Origin: Streptomyces sp. NBC_01255
GTDB taxonomy: Bacteria; Actinomycetota; Actinomycetes; Streptomycetales; Streptomycetaceae
Reading direction: 5' to 3'
NCBI RefSeq assembly: GCF_036226445.1
Contig: NZ_CP108474.1
Coordinates: forward strand, 5,642,001-5,706,000
Length of the DNA: 64,000 nt
The position numbers and the translations under genes are program-made. Positions 15,144 through 23,250 of the stretch are shown one piece after another (within the stretch, counting starts at the first letter, position 1; each line of letters starts with the position of its first letter). Under the pieces are notes generated by a model that did not search any database, was not told the DNA's origin, and was given only the letters and a program-made list of their open reading frames with translations.

Positions 15144-15677
15144 ATGCCCCGCATCATCCGCTCGCTCGCGCTGACCGGCGCCGCCGCCGTCGCCGTCCTG
15201 TCCACCGCCACCACCGCGACCGCCGAGACGCCCGAGCAGGCGACCGCGATCGTCGACCAGGCCGTCACCCGCGCCACCGGCACCCCGGTCTCCCTGCCCG
15301 ACGGCCGCACCATGACCGTGACCGGTCTGGACACCGCCTCCTACCGGGCGAACGCCGCCCACACGGTCACGGTCGCCGACCTCGCGGCCGGCGCCCCGCA
15401 GTCGGGGGCCGCGCCGCAGCTCCAGCCCGGCGCCACCCCGCAGCTCCAGCCCCAGGCCGCCGCCGGGACCGGCGCGGTCGCGGTCGGCATCGTCCTGATG
15501 CTCGTCCTGGGGATCGTCCTGTTCTTCGGCATCAAGAACGGCAAGGTGTCCAAGGCCTGGGCCGGGGTCTGCGGAGCTTTCGGAATCACCCTCGGCTCCA
15601 CCTTCGTCGGCCCGATGGTCCTGACGATCGGCGGCTCCGCGCTCGCCGCCGTCGGCCAGGTCCTCGGGTCCCTGTGA
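15144..15677 (+). CDS. Small membrane/exported protein of the transfer operon
   Basis: A 177-residue protein with an N-terminal signal or anchor segment (SLALTGAAAVAVLSTATTATA, cleavage plausible after TATA). A soluble external part follows, then two PQLQP-type repeats (about residues 92-108) and two C-terminal membrane helices (AVAVGIVLMLVLGIVLFFG, and a second around residues 150-172). The start is ATG 15144 with GAGGAGACAG upstream; the frame extends to 15123 without a better site. It resembles the small Spd-associated membrane proteins of AICEs and plasmids, but the exact family is not recognised. Confidence 0.72.
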   Translation: MPRIIRSLALTGAAAVAVLSTATTATAETPEQATAIVDQAVTRATGTPVSLPDGRTMTVTGLDTASYRANAAHTVTVADLAAGAPQSGAAPQLQPGATPQLQPQAAAGTGAVAVGIVLMLVLGIVLFFGIKNGKVSKAWAGVCGAFGITLGSTFVGPMVLTIGGSALAAVGQVLGSL

Positions 15678-15862
15678 TGGGCCGGGAGATCACCGACCCC
15701 GAGTTCATCGCCTACATGCGGGCCTTCGAGGAGTCGACCAAGCACCTCGGCTCCTGCCCGGCCTGCCAGAAGGGCGACCCGTGCAAGAGCGGCGCCCCGA
15801 TCCACGCCGACTTCGAGACCAAGCAGGACGCGTGGGAGGCGAAGTCCACCCGCTGGAACTGA
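15677..15862 (+). CDS. Small Cys-containing protein of the transfer operon
   Basis: A 61-residue protein. The start ATG 15677 overlaps the preceding stop as TGATG, with GTG 15674 as an alternative. It contains CPACQKGDPC (CxxC and a third Cys), possibly a metal site; the rest is charged. It lies directly upstream of the tra gene. Function unknown. Confidence 0.65.
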   Translation: MGREITDPEFIAYMRAFEESTKHLGSCPACQKGDPCKSGAPIHADFETKQDAWEAKSTRWN

Positions 15863-15920
15863 CCACCACATCGCAGGGCGGGGCCCCGCGCCCCGCCCAC
15901 CCTGGAGGGAGGAACCCCTG

Positions 15921-18125
15921 ATGGCACTGGAGATGCGCCCCGACCGTGAGGACGAGGACATCATCGACGCGGAGATCGTCGAGGAGCCTGGCCGGATCGA
16001 GCGGGCGAAGGAGAAGGCCAAAGTCGGCTTCGACCGGCAGAAGGCCAACGTCGTGCGCCGCAGCGCGGAGTGGGCCACCACGAAGGACGTCGCCGACGCC
16101 GAGCTCGCCATCGAGATCGAGCGCAAGCGCCGGCGGGTCAGCGCCGAGGGCGACCGCGAGCTCGCCGCCCGAGTCAAGGCCCTGCGGACCCAGCTCCGTA
16201 CGGCGACCGAGTACGAGGCGCCGGGCCTGCAGGACCGGCTGATGGTGGCCGAGTCGCAGCTCATGCTCCGGCAGGAGGCCGACGCCGACCTGATGAAGGT
16301 CTCGGGCAAGGACCTGATCCGGGCCCGGTGGGCGAAGAAGGCCACCCGCCTCGGCGGCCTCGCCGCGGGCGGCCTGCTCTTCGCCAATGGTCTCGCGGTC
16401 GAGCCCGCCCTCGGCCTGGCCGGTCTCGCCGCGCTGCCGGTCGGCTGGTTCTACCTCGCCCGCCCGTTCTCCACCGACCAGCTCCCCGCGGGCGGCCCGG
16501 TGGCCGTTCCGGGGCAGGCGTCTGGTGAGGCGGTACCGCCGACGTTTCTGCCGCAGACGCTCGCGGACATGTCCCGGGTCTCGCTCGTGAAGCGCGACGC
16601 GGGCCGGGTCCAGGGCGAGGCCGATCTCGTCACCGCGCTCGTCAAGGCCGGGATCATCTCCGAGGCCCAGCGCGACGAGACCCACCTCGCCGGGGTCATC
16701 GAGCCCGCCGGCCCCGGCTGGACCGCGACCGTCGAACTTCCGAGGGGCATCAAGGCCTCGGCCGCCGTGGCCAAGGTGGAGGAGCTGGCTTCCGCACTGC
16801 GGATCAAGAAGTCCCGCATCCAGATCTCCGCCGATACCTCCAGCGACGGGCACGACGGCCGGTTCGTCCTGTGGGTCGCCAACGCCGACAACCCCTACGG
16901 CACGGGGAAGGTCCCGTCCGCGCTGATCGAGGCGCAGGTCTGGAACTTCTGGGAGCAGGGCATCCCGCTCGGTCCGGACGCCCGCGGGGACCGGCACACC
17001 ATGCACCTGCTGTGGTCCTCGCTGCTGATCGGCGGCCTCATGGGCTACGGCAAGAGCTACTTCGCCCGACTCGTCGCCGCGGCGGCCGCGCTCGACCCGA
17101 CCGTCCGCGTCATCGTCATCACCGGCAAGACCGGCCCCGACTGGTCCCCGGCCAAGCACCTCGCCCACCGCTGGATCGCGGGCGCCACCCCGGAAATCAT
17201 CCGGGAGGTCCTCGACGTCGTGAACGGCACCATCGGCGAGATGCAGGACCGGGGCACCGAGCTCGACCGCCTCTACGAGACCGACCCCGAGGCCGCCCCC
17301 GAAGGGAAGATCACCCCCGAGCTCGCCGCGAACGGCATGGGCCCGGTGCTCCTGGTCGTCGACGAGCTCCAGGAGCTCCTGGACGGCGCCGCGCTCGTCC
17401 AGGTCGCCATTGAGGACGACGCCACCGAGGGAGGTCGGACCAAGACCCGCTCCGGCCGGGACCTCATGGTCGAAGGGTTCGCCCGCTTCGTGCGCGTGAC
17501 CCGCTTCGTCGGCGGCATGGGCGTGTTCATCACCCAGCGCCCGGACGCCGACTCCGTGCCGACCAAGCTCCGCGAGGTCTGCGCGAAGCGGGCCTCGTAC
17601 CGGGTCAAGGGCGACCGCAGCGCCAAGATGGTCCTCGGCGACGACGCCGTCGCCAATGGCGCGGCCCCGCACCTGCTGACCGAGGACTCCAAGGGCGTCG
17701 TCGTCCTGGACCAGGGCGGCGAGGAAGGGCACCTCACCGTCAAGGCCGACGTCATCGACCTCCCGCAGTTCAAGGAGGTCTGCCTGCGCGGCCGCCAGCT
17801 CCGCATCGAGGCCGGCACCCTCACCGGCGACGCGCTGGAGTACGGGGCGAAGGACGCGGCGAAGGCCGCCGTCACCAGCCTGCTCACCGACTGCCTCGCC
17901 GTCCTCGACACCGCCGGCGTCGACCGGGCCCGCACCGAGCGTCTGGTCGAACTCCTCGCCGCCCACCGCCCCGACCAGTACGGCGAGCTGACCGGCGCCC
18001 AGCTCCAGGCCCGGCTGCGCGACGCCGGGGCCGGCACCACCCGCAAGCTCGGCCGCATAGACGGCATGGCCAACCCCAACGGCTACCTCCGCGAGCAGAT
18101 CGCCGACGCCCACACCGGCAAATAG
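15921..18125 (+). CDS. FtsK/SpoIIIE-type DNA translocase (Tra, conjugative transfer)
   Basis: A 734-residue protein. A long N-terminal coiled-coil region (1-130) is followed by a short hydrophobic pair (about 140-175) that should anchor it in the membrane. The motor domain has Walker A GLMGYGKSY (about residue 373-381) and Walker B VLLVVDELQELL (about 476), then ITQRPDADS. The last 100 residues could form the DNA-reading winged helix. Streptomyces Tra proteins are single hexameric pumps that move double-stranded DNA after binding 8-bp repeats at clt. A repeat array of that kind lies directly downstream. GGAGGGAGG lies upstream of the ATG. It is longer than SpoIIIE-motor-only proteins and normal for TraSA-like ones. 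Confidence 0.92.
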   Translation: MALEMRPDREDEDIIDAEIVEEPGRIERAKEKAKVGFDRQKANVVRRSAEWATTKDVADAELAIEIERKRRRVSAEGDRELAARVKALRTQLRTATEYEAPGLQDRLMVAESQLMLRQEADADLMKVSGKDLIRARWAKKATRLGGLAAGGLLFANGLAVEPALGLAGLAALPVGWFYLARPFSTDQLPAGGPVAVPGQASGEAVPPTFLPQTLADMSRVSLVKRDAGRVQGEADLVTALVKAGIISEAQRDETHLAGVIEPAGPGWTATVELPRGIKASAAVAKVEELASALRIKKSRIQISADTSSDGHDGRFVLWVANADNPYGTGKVPSALIEAQVWNFWEQGIPLGPDARGDRHTMHLLWSSLLIGGLMGYGKSYFARLVAAAAALDPTVRVIVITGKTGPDWSPAKHLAHRWIAGATPEIIREVLDVVNGTIGEMQDRGTELDRLYETDPEAAPEGKITPELAANGMGPVLLVVDELQELLDGAALVQVAIEDDATEGGRTKTRSGRDLMVEGFARFVRVTRFVGGMGVFITQRPDADSVPTKLREVCAKRASYRVKGDRSAKMVLGDDAVANGAAPHLLTEDSKGVVVLDQGGEEGHLTVKADVIDLPQFKEVCLRGRQLRIEAGTLTGDALEYGAKDAAKAAVTSLLTDCLAVLDTAGVDRARTERLVELLAAHRPDQYGELTGAQLQARLRDAGAGTTRKLGRIDGMANPNGYLREQIADAHTGK

Positions 18126-18136
18126 GCACAAACCAC

Positions 18137-18282
18137 CCGGTCGCGAGGGTGGTCGACTCCCGGTCGATGCCCGAATCACCCCGGAATGCCCCCCGGTCGA
18201 AGAGAGTCCGAACCGGTCGACAGACCACCCTGGCCACCCTTGCGACCAGGTGGCAAACCGGGCCAAAACAGGCACCGACCGG
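18137..18282. repeat. clt-like locus: CCGGTCGA octamer repeats
   Basis: Exact CCGGTCGA occurs at 18160-18167, 18193-18200 and 18213-18220. CCGGTCGC is at 18137-18144, GGTCGA within 18151-18156, and the complement CCGACCGG at 18275-18282; GACCACCC is also repeated (18223-18230, 18289-18296). The 288-bp gap 18126-18413 has no gene. Position just after tra matches the cis-acting locus of transfer in Streptomyces plasmids, where Tra recognises 8-bp repeats. Confidence 0.65.
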
Positions 18283-18413
18283 GGGGTGACCACCCTCTCG
18301 ACCACCCCGCAGACCGCCACAAACCCGACACCCCGTTCGGTGAACGGAATCGCCCCCGACACCTTCCGGCCGTGCCGACCGGCCAGGCCGGGCCCACCAG
18401 GAGGGAACAGCCC

Positions 18414-18614
18414 ATGAGCACCCAGTACTACAACGCCGAGGTCCACGTCCGGACCGAGGCCGGCGACCTGGTCACCATCTACCACGACACGTCCGGCCCG
18501 GTCGGCATGTCCGCCTCGGAGGTCCGCGCCGCCGCCGAGAAGGTCGCCCTGGCCGAGGTTCCCGGCGGCAAGGTCGAGGGCTCCCGGGTCAGCACCGACG
18601 GCAAGCAGCGCTGA
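18414..18614 (+). CDS. Hypothetical 66-aa protein
   Basis: The ATG is preceded by CCAGGAGGGA. The protein begins MSTQYYNAEVHVRTEAGDLV and looks like a small beta-alpha fold; no family is recognised. It is the first of the small genes after the clt-like region, and a recurring hairpin follows it. Confidence 0.65.
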   Translation: MSTQYYNAEVHVRTEAGDLVTIYHDTSGPVGMSASEVRAAAEKVALAEVPGGKVEGSRVSTDGKQR

Positions 18615-18660
18615 TCAATCACCCGGGGCTCAGAAACAGGTACTGACCTCTGCACGAACC

Positions 18661-18699
18661 GGGGCGCCCCGCCCGCCTGGACAGCACCCGGGGCGCCCC
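18661..18699 (+). repeat. Intercistronic hairpin element, copy 1
   Basis: GGGGCGCCCC on the left and GGGGCGCCCC on the right enclose the loop CCGCCTGGACAGCAC, which is conserved in copies 2 and 3. It follows the stop at 18614. Confidence 0.7.
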
Positions 18700-18738
18700 A
18701 CTCCACCCGGCACCACACCGATCCGGAAGGACCACCCC

Positions 18739-19143
18739 ATGGCGCTCAAGGACCACTACCGCGCGACCCGCGGCGGCAGGAAGGACCTCCTCCGCGACAT
18801 TCGTCCTGGCGATCACCTGTTCGTCATCAACGAGCACGCGGGGAACTGGGGCCCCGCGAGGACCTACAGCGAGTGGATCGTGACCGACAAGAAGGCCCCG
18901 TTCACCGGACACCCCCTGGCGCAGTCCCCCTCGCACGGCGGCTTCGACAGCGTCCCCAGCCTGCTGGCCAGGGAGCGCGACATCTACACCACGAGGCCGA
19001 ACGTTCCGAACCTCGGTGTCCGGGACTCGCACAACGCCTTCAGCGACGTCGCGCACCAGGCTGCGCGAAGGGTCGCCGAGAAGCACGCCGAGGAAGCCGC
19101 CGCCGACATGGCCAGGCTCTACAAGGCCGTCGGACGCCGCTGA
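18739..19143 (+). CDS. Hypothetical 134-aa protein
   Basis: The ATG is preceded by GGAAGGACC. The protein is basic and soluble, with DIRPGDHLFVINEHAGNWGP near the N-terminus and a helical C-terminus (AARRVAEKHAEEAAADMARL). No family is recognised. It lies between two intercistronic hairpins in the AICE small-gene train. Confidence 0.65.
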   Translation: MALKDHYRATRGGRKDLLRDIRPGDHLFVINEHAGNWGPARTYSEWIVTDKKAPFTGHPLAQSPSHGGFDSVPSLLARERDIYTTRPNVPNLGVRDSHNAFSDVAHQAARRVAEKHAEEAAADMARLYKAVGRR

Positions 19144-19162
19144 GCCCGACGACTGCCTGTCC

Positions 19163-19190
19163 GCCCCCGGGTCCACCACGGCCCGGGGGC
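19163..19190 (+). repeat. Intercistronic hairpin, variant without the conserved loop
   Basis: Arms GCCCCCGGG (19163-19171) and CCCGGGGGC (19182-19190) form a perfect stem. It occupies the same position relative to genes as the other three elements but its loop differs. Confidence 0.6.
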
Positions 19191-19232
19191 GGGCGGGGAG
19201 TCGGGACAGACCCGGCCCAGGAAGGCCACGCC

Positions 19233-19421
19233 ATGAGCAAGCCGAGCATCGGTGACCGCATCGGGTTCGCCCTCCACAACACCGGCGTCCGCGTCGCCGG
19301 AGCCAAGGGCGCGAAGGCAGCCGCCGTCCTCTCCGACGTCCTGATCGGCCGCCACCTGGAGGAGTGCGACGAGCGGTGCGGCGACTGCGGCGGGACCGAG
19401 GTCCTGCACAGCGACCACTGA
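19233..19421 (+). CDS. Hypothetical 62-aa Cys-rich protein
   Basis: It starts at ATG 19233 with CAGGAAGG upstream. The C-terminus holds CDERCGDCGG, three cysteines in a possible zinc knuckle, with a histidine-containing tail. The N-terminal half is a basic amphipathic helix. Family not recognised. Confidence 0.6.
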   Translation: MSKPSIGDRIGFALHNTGVRVAGAKGAKAAAVLSDVLIGRHLEECDERCGDCGGTEVLHSDH

Positions 19422-19437
19422 CCCCCAGTACACGAAC

Positions 19438-19477
19438 GGGGCGCTCCCACCCGCCTGGACAGCACCGGGAGCACCCC
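19438..19477 (+). repeat. Intercistronic hairpin element, copy 2
   Basis: GGGGCGCTCCC pairs with GGGAGCACCCC, with the conserved CCGCCTGGACAGCAC loop and one mismatch in the stem. The flanking ACGAACG and CGCGCAC are also shared with copy 3. Confidence 0.7.
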
Positions 19478-19513
19478 ACCCATCCGCGCACGACGAAGCA
19501 CGCAGGAGAACCC

Positions 19514-19687
19514 ATGACCCAGCGCACCGACCAGGAACTCGCCCAGATCGCCGTCGGAGCCGTACGGCTCGCCGGCGGAGACGCGAAGAAGACGAAGCGA
19601 ATCCTCCTCGACACCGGTCTCACCGACGCCGAGCTCACCCGGGCGCTCCTCTACCTGGAGAGCAACCGCCCCATCCTCAACCGCTGA
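19514..19687 (+). CDS. Hypothetical 57-aa protein
   Basis: ATG 19514 follows CAGGAGAACCC. It is a small helical protein (QELAQIAVGAVRLAGGDAKK, TDAELTRALLYLES), possibly a helix-turn-helix-like bundle. No family is recognised. It is flanked by two copies of the hairpin element. Confidence 0.62.
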   Translation: MTQRTDQELAQIAVGAVRLAGGDAKKTKRILLDTGLTDAELTRALLYLESNRPILNR

Positions 19688-19703
19688 CCCCGAGCACATG
19701 AAC

Positions 19704-19743
19704 GGGGCGCTCCCACCCGCCTGGACAGCACCGGGAGCGCCCC
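19704..19743 (+). repeat. Intercistronic hairpin element, copy 3
   Basis: GGGGCGCTCCC (19704-19714) and GGGAGCGCCCC (19733-19743) are perfectly complementary, with the conserved loop CCGCCTGGACAGCAC. This is the best-paired copy. Confidence 0.72.
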
Positions 19744-19787
19744 TACCCCACCCGCGCACCGCGAAGCACACAGGAGGAACACCCGAG

Positions 19788-20384
19788 ATGACCACGACCG
19801 TCACCCTGCCCGCAAGCCCGCCCGACACCGGGCTGGCCGACGACGCGGCCGCCCTGGTCGCCGAGATCGAGCGGTACCTCGCCGCCCGTACCCGCACGAC
19901 CGCGCACCCGCTCGTCACCAAGACCACCGCCGAGCTCGTCGCCGAAGCCCTCGGCACCCCCACCACCCCGGCCGCGGCCGCACCCGTCCTCACCGCCCCG
20001 TCCCGCGCGCTGCGGATCCTCCCGGACTGGGTGCTGAACTTCCCGCTCCTGCGCCACCGCCACGGCGCCGGACGCCAGATCGCCGTCGCCGAGCACCTGG
20101 AGCTCACCGCCCTGGTCATCGAGCGCTACGGCTGGGCTCAGCGCTCGCTCCGGTCCACGTCCGGGCGCCGCTGCATCCTCGGTGCCCAGGCCGTGCTCTA
20201 CCGCCTCGGCTACGGCGACGAGACCACCGCCCGCGCGGCCGGCGCCCGCCTCCAGGACGTCCTCGCGGGCAGGGGCATCACCCAGCCCTTCCCCGGCTGG
20301 AACGACGCGGCCGGCCGCACGGAGGGCGAGGTCCTCCACCTGATCCGCACCGCCGCCAACAACGCCCGCCGGAACGCCGCGTGA
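19788..20384 (+). CDS. DUF6197-like protein
   Basis: A 198-residue protein. The C-terminal half includes LVIERYGWAQRSLRSTSGRR then CILGAQAVLYRLGYG, a pattern like DUF6197 (GW...GxxCxLGA), a family of unknown function common in Streptomyces accessory DNA; the assignment is from memory. The N-terminal part is helical with a proline/alanine linker. The ATG is preceded by AGGAGGAAC. It overlaps the next gene by GTGA. Confidence 0.7.
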   Translation: MTTTVTLPASPPDTGLADDAAALVAEIERYLAARTRTTAHPLVTKTTAELVAEALGTPTTPAAAAPVLTAPSRALRILPDWVLNFPLLRHRHGAGRQIAVAEHLELTALVIERYGWAQRSLRSTSGRRCILGAQAVLYRLGYGDETTARAAGARLQDVLAGRGITQPFPGWNDAAGRTEGEVLHLIRTAANNARRNAA

Positions 20385-20647
20385 ACGCCGCCGAGGTCCG
20401 CATCGGCTTATCCGCCCCCGGCGCCATCGTCATCGACACCGCCAACCTTCCCGCCCTGGCCCCCGACCGCGAGATCCGCGCGTTCGCCACCCAGCAGGTG
20501 CAGGAGCTCGACCGGCTCGCCCAGATCGGCTGGACCCGCATGGACATCGAGCTGCGCGGTCCCCACGCCACCGCCGTCATCCCGCTTCTGGTCCAGGGCC
20601 TCAAGGACCTGGACCACTACCCGGTTCTGTTCGTCACGGAGGACTGA
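20381..20647 (+). CDS. Hypothetical 88-aa protein with a TTA codon
   Basis: It starts at GTG in a GTGA overlap with the DUF6197-like gene. Codon 10 is TTA (20408-20410), rare in Streptomyces and dependent on the bldA leucyl-tRNA, so its translation may be tied to development. The protein is a small alpha/beta fold with no family recognised. Confidence 0.65.
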   Translation: MNAAEVRIGLSAPGAIVIDTANLPALAPDREIRAFATQQVQELDRLAQIGWTRMDIELRGPHATAVIPLLVQGLKDLDHYPVLFVTED

Positions 20648-20649
20648 CC

Positions 20650-21171
20650 ATGACCAGCTCCTGGCGCGACACCCGCACCATCGCCGACCTCGGCCAGACC
20701 ATGGCGCTGTGGCTGGAAGGCCGCATCCCCTCCTGGCCCGGCTACGACGGCCCCTTCGGCCAGGAAGAGGAAGGCGGCGCCCGCCACCTCATCCCGACCC
20801 TCATCGCCCTGAACCGGGCCGGGTTCGTCACCACCAACTCCCAGCCCGGCGCCGCCGACCGGTTCGGCAGGCAGCGCGCATGCGTCGACGGCGTCATCCA
20901 CGACCGCAGCCCGCTCCTCGGCCGCCTGCTTGGCCTCCAGGAGCAGGGATTCACCGTGCTCCGCGGCTGGCCGAGGCAGGCCACCGTCGTCACCGAGGAC
21001 GACGGCCGCCCCTTCACCACGATCGGCGGGTTCCACCTGCGCCGAGACGAGACCACCCGTATGTGGCGCGGCATCGGCCGGCAGGCGCTGCGCGAGCTGA
21101 AGCAGCACGGCGCCGAGATCCACGTCATCGACATGCAGGGGGCCGCGACGACCGGCTCTGGACCGCACTGA
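20650..21171 (+). CDS. DUF6919-like protein
   Basis: A 173-residue protein starting WRDTRTIADLGQTMALWLEG, with PGYDGP, LIPTLIALNRAGFVTTNSQP and a basic middle. This closely resembles DUF6919, a family of unknown function in Streptomyces mobile DNA (from memory). It starts 2 bp after the preceding stop. Soluble. Probably an accessory protein of the element. Confidence 0.7.
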   Translation: MTSSWRDTRTIADLGQTMALWLEGRIPSWPGYDGPFGQEEEGGARHLIPTLIALNRAGFVTTNSQPGAADRFGRQRACVDGVIHDRSPLLGRLLGLQEQGFTVLRGWPRQATVVTEDDGRPFTTIGGFHLRRDETTRMWRGIGRQALRELKQHGAEIHVIDMQGAATTGSGPH

Positions 21172-21184
21172 CGGGAGTGACCCA

Positions 21185-21478
21185 ATGACCACCTTCACCC
21201 AGCTCACCACCGAGTACGCCGCCCGGATCGCCGACCTCATTGGCGCCTCCCGCAACCCCGCGGCCGTCACCACCGAGCGCGACCTCATCGCCCTCGTCCA
21301 GGACGCCGCCGACTCCCTGCGCGACTCCGTCCTGGAGGACCTCCAGGACGCGGCCGCCGACCTCGATACCGCCGCCTACCGCCTCACCGACGCCCTCGCC
21401 AGCCGTGGCACCGACCGGGACCTCCACCTTGCCCGGGCTGAGAGCCACATCCGCCTCGCCCTCGAACTCGCCAGCTGA
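21185..21478 (+). CDS. Hypothetical 97-aa helical protein
   Basis: The ATG is preceded by GGGAGTGA. The protein is acidic and almost wholly helical (VQDAADSLRDSVLEDLQDAA), perhaps coiled coil. No family is recognised. It lies in the same run of closely spaced genes. Confidence 0.62.
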   Translation: MTTFTQLTTEYAARIADLIGASRNPAAVTTERDLIALVQDAADSLRDSVLEDLQDAAADLDTAAYRLTDALASRGTDRDLHLARAESHIRLALELAS

Positions 21479-21489
21479 AAGGGACCGAC

Positions 21490-21804
21490 ATGGGCATCAA
21501 CGTCAGCCACGGCTCCAACCAGTGGGGCGAGGAACGCCGCTCCGCCACCTCCGTGGCCAACCTCGGCAAGCACCTTGCCCACGTCCTGACCTCCCGCGAC
21601 TGGGACGTCGTCGCCGACCTGTTCGACGGCACGTTCCGCGACGAGGAGTACGTCCCCCCGGCCGAGGCCCGGCAGATCGCCGCCGTCCTGTACAAGGCGG
21701 CCGACCACCGGCTCATGCCGAGCGACTGGGGATCCGACGCCCGCCTCTTCGCCGACGCCGCCGCCCGCGCGGCCACCGCCGGCCAGAGCTGGCACTGGCG
21801 GTGA
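21490..21804 (+). CDS. DUF7739-like protein
   Basis: A 104-residue protein, MGINVSHGSNQWGEE at the N-terminus, then LGKHLAHVL, an acidic stretch and VPPAEARQIAAVLYKAADHR. This resembles the small Streptomyces family DUF7739 (from memory); function unknown. The ATG is preceded by AAAGGGACC. It is the last gene before the putative origin/leader region. Confidence 0.65.
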   Translation: MGINVSHGSNQWGEERRSATSVANLGKHLAHVLTSRDWDVVADLFDGTFRDEEYVPPAEARQIAAVLYKAADHRLMPSDWGSDARLFADAAARAATAGQSWHWR

Positions 21805-22347
21805 CCGACGGGGCGGGGTCGCCGTAGCCCGGCCACGGCGGCCCCGTCCCGCTGGACCACCCACCGCTAGCCGCACCGAGCACCTGCAACCTCCGAGGAG
21901 ACGCGGGGCCGCGCAGCGCTCCGGCGCCAAAGTTTCTGGACTTTCTGGACCCCCCTACGCACGCGGGCGCGCGAGCCCAGCTTCACCAGCCCCTTGCCCA
22001 TCTGCCCCACTGCGGATCGCAGGTGTAACAGATTCGCCGGAAAAACGTACTAGGAGTTAAGGGTCTCGCCGCGAGACCCAGGCACATGCCCCTGACCTGC
22101 GGAAAGGGGCATCCGTGGAACCGGTGAGACCGTCCTACGCGCGCGGACGCGCGAGGTGTAACGAATCCGGGGCCCACTCCGTCCATAGCAATGCGAAGGG
22201 AGACGACCTGAATCACCGCGACCTATACGGGGACAACGCCCCTCGCTGCACCAACACCTAGCAATGGCTAGGGCGGGCCGCCTCTCGCCAAAGACTCGGC
22301 CCGCCCAGCCCTCCATCCCCTGTCAGAGAGAACTGGAGACATCCAGC
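21805..22347 (+). other. Putative origin or rep leader: repeats and hairpins
   Basis: A 543-bp stretch without a gene. It holds two copies of CCTACGCRCGCGGRCGCGCG (about 21954-21973 and 22135-22154), AGGTGTAAC twice (22020-22028, 22154-22162) and TTTCTGGAC in tandem (21934-21951). Three hairpins follow: GGGTCTCGC/GCGAGACCC (22062-22080), ATGCCCCT/AGGGGCAT (22086-22111) and GGGCGGGCCG/CGGCCCGCCC (22273-22308). Its position just before the prim-pol gene suits a replication origin or a regulatory leader. Confidence 0.5.
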
Positions 22348-23250
22348 ATGACTCACGCCATCCCTATCCAGAGAGAAGACCGGACCGGCCGACTCGGCCT
22401 CGCCCTGCACCTGGCGGCCGGCGGGCTACCGGTCCTGCCCCTGCGAGTAGGGAAAGGACCGCTCGGCAACTGCCCAGACTGCGCCCACAACGTGTGCGGC
22501 GGACGGCCCAACATGAAGTCCCCCGGGCCCTGCCTCTGCCCGCGCCCGTGCCACGCCTGGGCCGCCGCCACCACCGACCCGCACGTCCTCGCCGCGCCCG
22601 CGTGGGCTACCGCCTGGCGCCACGCGGGGGTGGTCGGGTACCACCCGGGAGGTGCCGGGGTCACCGTGGTCGACCTCGACGACGGTGACGCAGTCGACTG
22701 GGCCCGCGCCACCCTGCCGCCGACCCGTACCGTGACCACGAACCGCGGAGAGCACTGGATCTACTCCGGCACCATGCGCTCGGTTAACCACGTTCGCGAC
22801 GGGGTCGACATCAAATCCACGATGTCCTACGCGCGTTGGCTCGGCCCCGGTGTCGGGGCGATCGCCGTTCTGCCGCCGGTCGTCCTCATGCTCGTGGACA
22901 GGGAAGAGTCCACTCGGGGCCGCGCGGGGGTGGACTCTTTCTCCCTGGCCTCAGGCCGCTGGGACCGGAGCGTGGCCACCGGCTGTCGCCATACCGAGCG
23001 CTACGTCCTTACCGGCCTGAATCGTGGTCTCGCCCGCATCAAAGACCACCCCAACAAGGGCGCCGGAACGGCCGCGTACGGAGTCGCCCGGTTCCTCGCC
23101 GGCCAGCACACCCAGTGCCCCGGCCCCTGCGGCCTCGAGGCCATGGGCGAGCAGATCATCGCCGAGGCCGTCGCCGTCAACGTCCCCGAACCGTACGCCC
23201 GCCGCGCCGTCACCAACGGCATGGGCGCCGTCCTGGGAGCGACGACGTGA
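22348..23250 (+). CDS. Bifunctional DNA primase/polymerase (prim-pol) replication protein
   Basis: A 300-residue archaeo-eukaryotic primase-type protein. The N-terminus (ALHLAAGGLPVLPLRVGKGP) is the standard prim-pol start. A cysteine/histidine cluster CPDCAHNVCGG...CLCPRPCH (about residues 47-74) forms a zinc site. VTVVDLDDGD (about residue 110) supplies the acidic metal-binding pair and GVDIKS...WLGPGVGAI the nucleotide-binding motif. This replication type defines RepPP AICEs. The ATG has CTGGAG upstream. The stop overlaps the next gene by GTGA. A perfect 10-bp inverted repeat (22904-22913/22930-22939) lies inside the gene. Confidence 0.9.
   Translation: MTHAIPIQREDRTGRLGLALHLAAGGLPVLPLRVGKGPLGNCPDCAHNVCGGRPNMKSPGPCLCPRPCHAWAAATTDPHVLAAPAWATAWRHAGVVGYHPGGAGVTVVDLDDGDAVDWARATLPPTRTVTTNRGEHWIYSGTMRSVNHVRDGVDIKSTMSYARWLGPGVGAIAVLPPVVLMLVDREESTRGRAGVDSFSLASGRWDRSVATGCRHTERYVLTGLNRGLARIKDHPNKGAGTAAYGVARFLAGQHTQCPGPCGLEAMGEQIIAEAVAVNVPEPYARRAVTNGMGAVLGATT

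Noticed and set aside
15705..18485. A 926-codon open frame antisense to the tra gene
   Set aside because: High-GC shadow frame; the plus strand has Walker motifs, a ribosome-binding site and family length.
18661..19743. The spaced hairpin repeats as a CRISPR array
   Set aside because: Units are 0.27-0.78 kb apart with genes between them, and no cas genes are present.
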